Assembly: GCA_026224995.1 (NCBI GenBank)
Contig: JAMFRX010000310.1
Coordinates: 1 to 13,841, forward strand
Length of the DNA stretch: 13,841 nucleotides
Direction: 5' to 3'
Origin: Puia dinghuensis
GTDB lineage: Bacteria > Bacteroidota > Bacteroidia > Chitinophagales > Chitinophagaceae
The translations under genes were made by a program, and so were the position numbers. The notes under the pieces are model-generated. The model did no database searches. It was not told the origin of the DNA and worked only from the letters and a program-made list of their open reading frames with translations. Positions 7,634-13,841 of the stretch are shown one piece after another; positions within the stretch are counted from its first letter, which is position 1, and each line of letters opens with the position of its first letter.

Positions 7634-8296
7634 TCAATCCCAAAAACCCTGGGCCTGAACCTGGCTCCCGGTAAACCCCTTGCGCCGCAGCTGCTTACGC
7701 AGCCGCAGGACGCCCGGCACATACCCCGCCAGATAAAAAACGGTGTCGGCATGTTCCTGCGGGACGAGGGCATCCACCCAGTTGTCCAGCTCCCGGTAAT
7801 CGCCCTGCGCATTCTTATGCAGCGCCTGTACGCCCCAGCCGGGGAAATAATCCTGGAACTCCTGCCTGTGGTGGGCTTCGCCCAGCACGATGGCGCCCCC
7901 GATAGCGGTGCCGGGCTTTGTCAGCTGCTGCAAGGCGAGGAAGTGCCCGATCGTCGTCTCGTCGCCAAGGAAGCAGATCTGCCTGCCCGCGGCAGGCTGC
8001 TGGTGCGAAGACCCCGGTCCGCGGTAAGAGATGGTATCCCCGGGCTGCAGGAGCTGCGCCCACCGGCTTCCGGCGCCCTGGTGCGCCGTATGGATCAGGA
8101 GGGTGCAGGTATGCGTCTCCGCGTCCCATCCACTGGGGGTATAATCACGGTAGGATAGAGCCCCCACCTTGCATTTGATGTGTTGCGCGCTGGTCCACCT
8201 GCTCATGTCGCAGTCTGGCAGATGCAGGTCGAGCTCCCGTATCGACCCCGGCTCCCATGCTCTGACGGCCAATACCGTCGCGGTCCTTTTATTCAT
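7634..8296 (-). CDS. Siderophore-interacting-type FAD-binding reductase
   Basis: A 220-aa cytosolic flavoprotein of the siderophore-interacting protein (SIP/ViuB-like) family, whose characterised members reduce ferric siderophores to release iron. Visible motifs are the FAD-binding R-x-Y-T at 50-53 (YRDYTP), HTAHQGAGSRWAQLLQPGD (69-87) matching the family's His-Gly-rich and WA...PGD block, GPGS (93-96), the NAD(P)H-domain motif GDETT (111-115) and the terminal GFWD. The start is placed at the ATG at 8296; an in-frame TTG at 8314 would add six residues (MPLLCR) that do not resemble the family. It lies 60 bp after an AraC-type regulator on the same strand, with no clear promoter between, suggesting a two-gene operon. 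No siderophore biosynthesis or receptor gene is linked, so a more general flavin or iron reductase role is possible. Confidence 0.87.
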   Translation of the reverse strand: MNKRTATVLAVRAWEPGSIRELDLHLPDCDMSRWTSAQHIKCKVGALSYRDYTPSGWDAETHTCTLLIHTAHQGAGSRWAQLLQPGDTISYRGPGSSHQQPAAGRQICFLGDETTIGHFLALQQLTKPGTAIGGAIVLGEAHHRQEFQDYFPGWGVQALHKNAQGDYRELDNWVDALVPQEHADTVFYLAGYVPGVLRLRKQLRRKGFTGSQVQAQGFWD

Positions 8297-8356
8297 CCTG
8301 CAAAGCAACGGCAATACCCGTTTGGGGACAAGAGCAAAAGGCCGGGAAAGATTGGA

Positions 8357-9223
8357 TTATTTGTGGTAAAGCCGTCGGAACTCGCCCGGCGACCTTCCCG
8401 CCATCTTCCTGAACATCCGGGAGAAATAGGTATGATCCGCATAGCCCAGCTCATGGGCGATCTCTTTGACGCTGCACGCGCTGTAATACAGCAGCCGCCT
8501 GGCTTCCAGCACGATCTCCTGCTGTATCCAATAGCTCACGGTAAACCCCGTGGTCTCCTTGACGGCTTCGTTGAGATAGGAAAGGGAAAGATGCAGTGCG
8601 GCCGCATATTCTCCAGGGCTCTTGAGGGTCTTGAACTCCTTTGCCAGCAGTTTCCTGAACTCCCTGGTGATCCCCTGGGTACGGGAGATCGTACCGGTCG
8701 TAAGCGCCTCGCTGCAGGCATAGCACCCCGTGAACATCGCGGTAAAGGTCGTCAGCAGGGAATAGATGGCCTGGCGGGAATACACCGTACCTGTCCGTTC
8801 CTGCAGCGCATGCGCCAGCTCCAGGCATTTGGTAAGCTCTGCGAACCCTTGTGCCTCCACCGTAAGCGGCTTCTTCTTTATCAGCGGATCTTCCAGCACG
8901 GCGCGTAAGCCATCGGGTATCAGTCCCGGGTCCATGGCGATGAACCAGCCGGTAGTGTCTTCCTCCACGCCGTAATAGTTATGCACCTGACCCGGCAGGA
9001 TGCACAGGATCATACTGGCCCCGATCGCAAAGGTTTCGAATTCCACTAAGCCCATGCTCCGCCCCTTCTCCAGCACCAGGAAGATATAGTGATCGTCGCG
9101 GTGCAGGTCCATGACCAGGGCCTCCCGGGCGGCCTTGCTGGTCGCGTTCACCTTCTCCAGGCGATAGCCCTGGTCGGTCTGCTCCCCCAGCCGGTGGACA
9201 GGTATGGTGTTTCGCTTAGGCAT
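8357..9223 (-). CDS. AraC-family transcriptional regulator with N-terminal cupin-like domain
   Basis: A 288-aa DNA-binding regulator. Residues ~5-110 look like a cupin sensor domain (HRDDHYIFLVLEKG at 41-54 and ILPGQVHNYYG at 75-85, typical of AraC cupins). The C-terminal ~100 residues hold two helix-turn-helix units: one near 204-232 and a second near 250-276 (SVKEIAHELGYADHTYFSRMFRK), ending in the usual GRSPGEFRR. The effector is unknown. The next gene on the strand is a SIP-type reductase 60 bp away; AraC/SIP adjacency suggests iron or redox responsive control, which is inference. A near-consensus promoter sits only four bases upstream of the ATG, so the transcript may be leaderless. The start at 9223 keeps an N-terminal IPVHRL strand typical of this subgroup; the next in-frame Met (residue 38) would remove it. 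Confidence 0.92.
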   Translation of the reverse strand: MPKRNTIPVHRLGEQTDQGYRLEKVNATSKAAREALVMDLHRDDHYIFLVLEKGRSMGLVEFETFAIGASMILCILPGQVHNYYGVEEDTTGWFIAMDPGLIPDGLRAVLEDPLIKKKPLTVEAQGFAELTKCLELAHALQERTGTVYSRQAIYSLLTTFTAMFTGCYACSEALTTGTISRTQGITREFRKLLAKEFKTLKSPGEYAAALHLSLSYLNEAVKETTGFTVSYWIQQEIVLEARRLLYYSACSVKEIAHELGYADHTYFSRMFRKMAGRSPGEFRRLYHK

Positions 9224-9227
9224 GGGT

Positions 9228-9257
9228 CAAAAATAAAGATTTGCTTCTTACCGGCAA
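9228..9257 (-). promoter_or_regulatory. Consensus Bacteroidota promoter of the AraC/SIP pair
   Basis: On the minus strand, TTG at 9257-9255, a spacer of exactly 19 bases, then TATTTTTG at 9235-9228. This is a full match to the Bacteroidota primary-sigma consensus TTG-N19-TAnnTTTG. Only four bases (ACCC) separate it from the ATG at 9223, so transcription would begin at or next to the start codon. It is the best promoter match in the window. Confidence 0.65.
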
Positions 9258-9260
9258 GAA
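9245..9260. promoter_or_regulatory. Near-palindrome overlapping the AraC promoter (possible operator)
   Basis: TTCTTACCGGCAAGAA is a 16-bp palindrome with one mismatched symmetric pair (positions 6 and 11). It covers the -33 element of the AraC promoter (9255-9257) and lies 28-43 bp upstream of the metallophosphoesterase start. A protein bound here would block the AraC promoter and could also affect the divergent gene. The binding protein is unknown; AraC proteins more often use direct repeats, so a dimeric regulator of another family is possible. Confidence 0.4.
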
Positions 9261-9287
9261 TGGCACGTTTCGTGATTAAATTGCCAC

Positions 9288-10562
9288 ATGTCTCCCGCCA
9301 TGAAGCCCCCGGCCAACAGCCAGAAAGATCTCGTAGGACTGAACCGCAGTTCCATAGTCAACCAATGGCGGGCGATAGCCGACAGCCTGACGAAGCGTGC
9401 CCCTGGCAACAACATGCACGGCCTGGTGGACGAGAATAAGCTTACCTGGCTGCTCAAATGCCTGGCTCATCTCGGCAACAGGCGCTATCCCTACCAGGTC
9501 TATGGAAAGCCCGAAGAGAACAACGGCATTTTCAAGATACATCCTGCGGCTGGAAAGGAAACGACCGTGGCGTTATTGAGCGACTGGGCATCCGATACGC
9601 CCGAGTCGCAGAAGGTCGCTTCCCTCGTAGGGCCGGTAGAGTATAGCATCCATTTAGGCGACACCTACTATGTCGGCAACAGCAAAGAGATAGCCGATAA
9701 TTTCAACGATACCTTCGGCGCGCCCTGGCCCTATGGCGACCTGGGCAGCTTTGCATTGATGGGCAATCATGAAATGTATTCCGGGGGCAAGAGCTATTTT
9801 ACGGAGCTGCTGCCTTATATGGGTATCTATTCCGGTGAGGAATCCACGCAACGGCAGGAGGCCAGCTATTTCTGCCTCGAGAACGATCACTGGCGGATAA
9901 TAGGGTTGGATACGGGCTATAACTCCTTACATGGCTGGCTGGGCATGTCGCCCAACCTATCCATGCAGCTGCCCGACGAGCAGCTGGCCTGGTTACGCGA
10001 TACGGTACGATTGAATGAGGACCGCCGCGGGATCATCTTCCTGTCCCATCATCAGCCGCTTTCCGCCTTCGACCCCAGCGAATTCCGGGGTTTCCTTCCC
10101 CAGCTCACCGATCTGTTCACAACAGAAAGAACCGTGCTCTGGTTTTGCGGCCATGAACATGCCCTGGCGCTCTACGGGCAAAACACATTCGGTGAGAAGC
10201 TGAGCTGCTTTACGCGGTGTATCGGCAATGGCGGCATGCCCGTGGAGATCCGGCACCTGGTGCCGAAATCCGGCGAAGTGGATCATCCTGCCAATCGCAA
10301 CCTGGTGCTGTATGACAAGCGAACGAGGAATGTGATAGGAGGGGATATCCCGTTGGGCCATAATGGGTTTGTCCTGCTCAAACTATGCAATGAGCGCCTG
10401 GCGATCGAATATTATGATGACTCCACAGGCAGCGCGAAGAATCTTTTATTAACTGAGGAATGGGCGGTCAACAAGGGTTCGGGGAGATGTACGGGTGTTA
10501 GGATAACGGATAACGCCGGGTTAACGCATTTTCAGGAAGACCTGAGGAAGGCTATTTCATAA
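9288..10562 (+). CDS. Metallophosphoesterase, purple-acid-phosphatase-like
   Basis: A 424-aa calcineurin-fold phosphoesterase. Metal-ligand motifs appear in order: Asp99 in LLSDWASD, Asp125 in GDTYY (124-128), Asn160/His161 in GNHEM, His254 in FLSHHQ, and His289/His291 in CGHEHA. The common superfamily DxH is missing: residue 101 is Ala. The set D / GDxxY / GNHE / xxxH / GHxH resembles purple acid phosphatases, where the Tyr (here Tyr128) binds ferric iron and motif one is DxG. There is no signal peptide, so the protein should be cytosolic, unlike most purple acid phosphatases. Residues 1-92 have no recognised domain; 330-424 form a beta-rich tail. The substrate is unknown. The gene is divergent from the AraC regulator across 64 bp, and a small unknown gene follows after 34 bp, probably cotranscribed. 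The start at 9288 is the first ATG; Met5 (9300) is an alternative. Confidence 0.85.
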   Translation: MSPAMKPPANSQKDLVGLNRSSIVNQWRAIADSLTKRAPGNNMHGLVDENKLTWLLKCLAHLGNRRYPYQVYGKPEENNGIFKIHPAAGKETTVALLSDWASDTPESQKVASLVGPVEYSIHLGDTYYVGNSKEIADNFNDTFGAPWPYGDLGSFALMGNHEMYSGGKSYFTELLPYMGIYSGEESTQRQEASYFCLENDHWRIIGLDTGYNSLHGWLGMSPNLSMQLPDEQLAWLRDTVRLNEDRRGIIFLSHHQPLSAFDPSEFRGFLPQLTDLFTTERTVLWFCGHEHALALYGQNTFGEKLSCFTRCIGNGGMPVEIRHLVPKSGEVDHPANRNLVLYDKRTRNVIGGDIPLGHNGFVLLKLCNERLAIEYYDDSTGSAKNLLLTEEWAVNKGSGRCTGVRITDNAGLTHFQEDLRKAIS

Positions 10563-10596
10563 AGCGCGAGAGTGTCTTATACCGTAAATTCATACA

Positions 10597-10971
10597 ATGG
10601 ATCGCGAACCGCCCTTCGATTTTATCTTTGACTACCTGCTGCCGATAGAGATAGAGGTGAAACCCTTTTTCGGCATGTTTGCCATTTATGCGAACAGCAA
10701 ATTATTATTGCTCCTGCGGGAACGGGCCAACGAGCCTGAGAAGAACGGTATTTGGATCGCTACCGTCGGCAATGGCGCCGAAAGTCTTAAAAAAGAGCTA
10801 CCAGGATCGGTTATCCTGTTCGAGCGGAAGTCCAGGAAGGACGAGTGGTTGCTTATTCCCCCGGACGATGACGCCTTCGAAAGCTCCGCCATCCGCTTGT
10901 GCGAATTGATCGTCCACCGCGACCCGCGCATTGGAAAGATCCCAAAGCCGCGTGCACGGAAAAGAAATTGA
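10597..10971 (+). CDS. Small conserved-looking protein of unknown function
   Basis: A 124-aa soluble protein with no signal peptide or membrane segment. I do not recognise a named family with certainty. The middle reads FFGMFAIYANSKLLLLLRER (24-43), then NGIWIATV (50-57), WLLIPPDDDAFESSAIRLCELI (84-105) and a basic tail RIGKIPKPRARKRN (111-124). The FGMFAIY...LLLLL hairpin recalls the N-terminal TfoX-like fold, where a short beta-hairpin follows an (M)FGG/FGM motif; this is a weak resemblance only. The acidic segment followed by a strongly basic tail could bind nucleic acid, also unproven. It lies 34 bp after the metallophosphoesterase on the same strand, with no convincing own promoter, and is followed by a good terminator hairpin, so it probably closes that operon. 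Confidence 0.75.
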   Translation: MDREPPFDFIFDYLLPIEIEVKPFFGMFAIYANSKLLLLLRERANEPEKNGIWIATVGNGAESLKKELPGSVILFERKSRKDEWLLIPPDDDAFESSAIRLCELIVHRDPRIGKIPKPRARKRN

Positions 10972-10982
10972 GCCGCCGGTGT

Positions 10983-11010
10983 CCTTGCCATGACTATTGG
11001 CAAAGGTTTT
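10983..11010 (+). terminator. Intrinsic terminator after the phosphoesterase/unknown-gene pair
   Basis: CCTTGCCA (10983-10990), loop TGACTAT (10991-10997), TGGCAAAGG (10998-11006) form an 8-bp stem with a single bulged A, followed by TTTT (11007-11010). It starts 11 bases after the stop of the small unknown gene. The stop codon of the convergent AraC gene (10994-10996) lies in the loop, and the right arm is inside that gene. On the minus strand no T-run follows, so it should act in one direction only. Confidence 0.5.
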
Positions 11011-11560
11011 CCAGCAGATCGCGTTTATCACCTTTTTGTTGTTTGAACTCGGAAGGCGTTACGCCGGTGACTTTTTTGAACTGGTTGGAAAGGTGGGCTA
11101 CGCTGCTGTAGTGCATTTTATAGGCTATATCCGTTAAGGAATATTCGGCATAGGTGATCAGTTCCTTGACGCGTTCGATCTTATGACAGATGAAGAATTT
11201 TTCGACGGTAATGCCCTGTTTGTCCGAAAACAGATTGGACATATAGGTATAATCATACCCCAGTTTATTGCTTAGGTACACCGACAGGTTTTCAACCAGG
11301 GGTTCTTCATAATAATATACAAGTTGAATAATGGAGGTTTTTATCTGCTGGAGGAGAATGTTTTTCTTGTCTTGCAGTAATTCAAAACCTGATTGTATAA
11401 GGGTAGACCTGATCTGACCGAGCTGAATAACTGTCAGGTCGTCGTTTGTGTCCACTTCCCCCAAGCGTATATCAATAACTGGAAATCCAAGCTTCTCCAG
11501 TCCATTCCTGACGATGGTTATACAACTCGCGCTGACCATATTTTTAATATATAGTTTCAA
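10994..11560 (-). CDS. Short AraC-type regulator with N-terminal HMA-like segment
   Basis: A 188-aa protein. Residues ~97-175 hold a double helix-turn-helix AraC domain (SNKLGYDYTYMSNLFSD; then SLTDIAYKMHYSSVAHLSNQFKK and GVTPSEF). Residues 1-65 (KLYIKNMVSASCITIVRNGLEKLG...) resemble a heavy-metal-associated ferredoxin-like fold, as in a common Bacteroidota protein type that, from memory, begins MKLYIKNMVCxxC. Here the first cysteine is Ser10, leaving only Cys13, so metal or redox sensing through CxxC is probably lost. The start must be TTG at 11560 to keep the KLYIKN strand. An upstream ATG at 11571 is out of frame by one base across a T7 run, and the next ATG (11539) would cut the first strand. 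It is divergent from the CheB/CheR hybrid across 209 bp. The coding and upstream DNA is clearly more AT-rich than genes to the left. Confidence 0.85.
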   Translation of the reverse strand: MKLYIKNMVSASCITIVRNGLEKLGFPVIDIRLGEVDTNDDLTVIQLGQIRSTLIQSGFELLQDKKNILLQQIKTSIIQLVYYYEEPLVENLSVYLSNKLGYDYTYMSNLFSDKQGITVEKFFICHKIERVKELITYAEYSLTDIAYKMHYSSVAHLSNQFKKVTGVTPSEFKQQKGDKRDLLENLCQ

Positions 11561-11769
11561 AAAAACTCCATTTTTCGATTTTACAAAGACTATTAAAGGG
11601 TATTGTCGGGAGAAACCTGGTATTAATATAAGGTATTTCTGTCATAATTACCCCAATAAATAAAAACTCATTCCTCCCATGCCATGAGGTGAGGGGTTTT
11701 AAAGGGATATCTGCTAATAGATGTAACTTGGAACTGGTTTTTGATATAACTTAATAAAGCACCTGAAGA
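11561..11769. other. AT-rich divergent intergenic region
   Basis: The region is about 33% GC by hand count over 11561-11760, against roughly 60% in the left part of the window. It must hold the promoters of the short AraC gene and the CheB/CheR hybrid, but no full TTG-N19-TAnnTTTG match was found on either strand. A weak purine/pyrimidine dyad around CCTCCCATGCCATGAGG (near 11673-11689) is the only visible structure. No RNA gene was recognised. Confidence 0.6.
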
Positions 11770-13841
11770 ATGTCCCAAATACAAAACAAGGATAAAAGCA
11801 AGGAGCCGTCTGAAAACCTTTTCCCGGTGGTTGGTGTGGGCGCGTCAGCGGGAGGCCTGGAGGCTTTCAAAAGACTGATCAAGGCGATTCCTGAAAATTC
11901 AGGTATTGCGTATATTTTAGTGCAACACCTGGAGCCGACCCATGAAAGTCTGCTGGTGGATATATTGCAAAAGATTACCCCTATTCCTGTGCAGGAAATC
12001 ACCAATAATGTCCGGGTAGAGCCGGATCATATTTATGTGATTCCGTCCAATAGATTACTGACAGCCAATGATGGACGGCTGGAATTAAGTCCCCGCGGGC
12101 CTAAAAACGAGAGGAACATGCCGATCGACGTTTTTTTTTCTTCCCTGTCGGAAGTCCACCAGGGTCAAGCCATCGGAGTCGTTTTATCGGGAACGGCGAC
12201 GGATGGAACGCTCGGATTAAAGGCAATTAAAGATCATGGTGGTTTCACGTTCGCGCAGGAACCGGTATCCGCCGGATTTGACGGCATGCCGCAGAGCGCC
12301 ATCGATGCGGAAGTGGTGGATTTCATCCTGGCGCCGGAAGAGATTCCGTCACAACTGGGAAAGCTGTTTGAAACTTTCAGGAATGGCCTGCCTGATGAGA
12401 GGGAGGATGCGAAGTCTGCGAAAGAAGAGGCATTCCGGCAATTAATTGCGCTATTGCGTGTCAGGAAAGGGACGGACTTTACCTATTATAAACAGACGAC
12501 CATCCGCAGGCGGATCATCCGCCGGATGGGATTGAGTAAGATAAGCAGTGTGGTGGATTATCTGAGCTATTTCCGGGAGAATGTCGCCGAACAGGATCTG
12601 CTATATCAGGATCTGCTAATCCCGGTAACAGGTTTTTTCCGTGACCCTAAAACCTATGAAGTAGTATACGAGTCGGTATTTCCTGAGTTGTTGAAGGATA
12701 AAAATGATCTCAATCCGCTGCGCCTTTGGAGTGCCGGATGCTCGACGGGGGAAGAGCCTTACTCGATAGCCATATCTCTAAGCGAATTTTTGGGCGACAA
12801 GGTGGCTGACTATAAGATCCAGATCTTTGCTACGGATATTTCGGAAAAGTCTATAGCAAAGGCAAGGAGTGGCATTTATTCCAAAAGGGATATGGGAGGA
12901 TTGAGTGTTGAGCGGTTGGAGAAGTATTTTACCAAAGTGAACGGCAGCTTTCATATTAATAAGTCTATCAGGGATATGTGTGTCTTTGCCTGCCATAATT
13001 TTTTGAAAGATCCCCCTTTTGCGAAGATGAACTTTGTCAGTTGCCGGAATGTCATGATCTATATGGAGACATTCCTGCAAAAACGGGCGCTGACGATCTT
13101 TCATTATGCGCTAAATGCGAATGGGTTTCTGTTATTGGGCAATTCTGAGACGACGGCTCCCGCAGCGGATCTATTTGCGCCCTACGGCAAAAGCGAAAAG
13201 ATATATACCAGGAAAGCGGTTCCCGGAAAGTTTTTACAGGTTTCATCCGATAAGGCAGCGGGCTTGTCCAAAGACAGCGCATATACCGTCAGGAAAGAGC
13301 CTGGCAGGGATGATTTTCAGCGTAGCGCGGATGATATGATCATATCGAGGTTTTCTCCTCCCGGTGTGGTAGTCAACGAAGAAATGGAAACGGTGCAGAT
13401 CCGGGGAATGACAGGCGCCTGGCTGGAACCATCACCTGGTAAGCCAAGCCTGAACATTTTGAAAATGGTAAAAGAGGGCCTTGCATTTGAACTAAGGAGC
13501 GCCTTACACAAGGCGAAGGCAGGTAATTTGCCGGTGGAAAAACAAGGGATTTCCCTGGTATCTGCGGGTAAACAGCAACTCGTGACCATCGAGGTCATCC
13601 CATTGCTGAATACGGTGGAGCGCTATTATTTGATACTATTCCGGGACACGGTGAAGGAACCGATGGGTGTATCCTCTCCCGATACTGGGGCTGCGGCTGG
13701 GTCCGGGGAGATCATGGCAAGGGTGGAAAGTGAACGTAATCAGCAGTTGGAAAGGGAATTGGCCCAGTTGCGGGAAGATATGCGGAGTATTACGGAAGAC
13801 CAGGAAGCGGTTAACGAGGAATTGCAAAGCGCCAATGAAGA
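11770..13841 (+). CDS. CheB-CheR-PAS hybrid signalling protein (3' end outside window)
   Basis: An open frame of 690 codons runs to the window edge without a stop. Residues ~17-195 form a CheB methylesterase domain with an intact triad: Ser26 in GASAGG, His53 in LVQHLEP and Asp145 in SGTATDGTLG. No receiver domain precedes it. Residues ~220-485 form a CheR methyltransferase: helical part TTIRRRIIRRMG (243-254), AdoMet motif AGCSTGEEPYS (322-332), FATDIS (353-358) and SCRNVMIYM (424-432). Residues ~505-625 (SPPGVVVNEEME...LEPSPGKPSLN...VTIEVIPL) are a PAS-like region. From ~655 a Glu/Gln-rich coiled coil (VNEELQSANEE) begins. Known hybrids of this type continue into more PAS domains and often a histidine kinase, which cannot be seen here. 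No chemoreceptor, CheA or CheW gene is linked, so a non-chemotaxis sensory role is likely. The start is the ATG at 11770; no stronger upstream start was seen. Confidence 0.93.
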   Translation, partial: MSQIQNKDKSKEPSENLFPVVGVGASAGGLEAFKRLIKAIPENSGIAYILVQHLEPTHESLLVDILQKITPIPVQEITNNVRVEPDHIYVIPSNRLLTANDGRLELSPRGPKNERNMPIDVFFSSLSEVHQGQAIGVVLSGTATDGTLGLKAIKDHGGFTFAQEPVSAGFDGMPQSAIDAEVVDFILAPEEIPSQLGKLFETFRNGLPDEREDAKSAKEEAFRQLIALLRVRKGTDFTYYKQTTIRRRIIRRMGLSKISSVVDYLSYFRENVAEQDLLYQDLLIPVTGFFRDPKTYEVVYESVFPELLKDKNDLNPLRLWSAGCSTGEEPYSIAISLSEFLGDKVADYKIQIFATDISEKSIAKARSGIYSKRDMGGLSVERLEKYFTKVNGSFHINKSIRDMCVFACHNFLKDPPFAKMNFVSCRNVMIYMETFLQKRALTIFHYALNANGFLLLGNSETTAPAADLFAPYGKSEKIYTRKAVPGKFLQVSSDKAAGLSKDSAYTVRKEPGRDDFQRSADDMIISRFSPPGVVVNEEMETVQIRGMTGAWLEPSPGKPSLNILKMVKEGLAFELRSALHKAKAGNLPVEKQGISLVSAGKQQLVTIEVIPLLNTVERYYLILFRDTVKEPMGVSSPDTGAAAGSGEIMARVESERNQQLERELAQLREDMRSITEDQEAVNEELQSANE

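Noticed and set aside
7502..8908. Plus-strand frames opposite the SIP reductase and the AraC regulator
   Set aside because: Both minus-strand proteins have clear motifs. The plus-strand products are antisense shadows and start inside modC or the SIP gene.
11673..11689. Possible hairpin CCTCCCATGCCATGAGG between the short AraC gene and the CheB/CheR gene
   Set aside because: Only four base pairs form at the ends and the interior mismatches; not a convincing terminator or operator.

Overview
The window looks like chromosomal DNA from a member of the Bacteroidota, most likely a GC-rich member of the Chitinophagaceae. The evidence is a TonB-dependent receptor with an N-terminal carboxypeptidase-regulatory-like domain, a Bacteroidota-type promoter (TTG-N19-TAnnTTTG) at 9228-9257, a short Bacteroidota-style AraC protein, and a CheB/CheR/PAS hybrid. 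The family-level placement is inference from gene content. No rRNA, tRNA, CRISPR array, insertion sequence, integrase or phage gene was seen.

Layout. (1) 51-2429, plus: outer-membrane TonB-dependent receptor. (2) 2426-5159, minus: three enzymes read right to left, namely an Old Yellow Enzyme-type flavin oxidoreductase, a UPF0173-type metallo-hydrolase and an arylamine N-acetyltransferase. (3) 5204-7602, plus: a compact modABC molybdate uptake operon. (4) 7634-9223, minus: an AraC-type regulator followed by a siderophore-interacting-type FAD reductase. (5) 9288-10971, plus: a soluble metallophosphoesterase with purple-acid-phosphatase-like motifs, then a small unknown protein. (6) 10994-11560, minus: a short AraC protein with an N-terminal HMA-like segment. 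(7) 11770 to the window end, plus: the N-terminal 690 residues of a CheB-CheR-PAS hybrid signalling protein that runs off the edge.

How the genes may work together. modABC is a clear functional unit: binding protein, permease and ATPase. The AraC regulator at 8357-9223 probably controls itself and the adjoining FAD/SIP reductase, which suggests an iron- or redox-responsive pair. The shared 64-bp region with the phosphoesterase holds a strong promoter overlapped by a near-palindrome. The three minus-strand enzymes act on small or xenobiotic-like molecules, but their gaps (63 and 136 bp) and a candidate internal promoter argue against one tight operon. The short AraC gene and the CheB/CheR hybrid are divergent across a 209-bp AT-rich region and may form a regulator-target pair.

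Composition shifts along the window. The left nine kilobases are GC-rich (60% in a 60-base sample), the intergenic region 11561-11760 is about 33% GC by hand count, and the CheB/CheR gene is near 50%. I did not find a convincing new multi-gene system. The most distinctive signals are the leaderless-looking promoter and operator of the first AraC gene, the altered metal motifs of the phosphoesterase, the lost cysteine and TTG start of the second AraC protein, and a terminator hairpin whose loop contains the opposite gene's stop codon.
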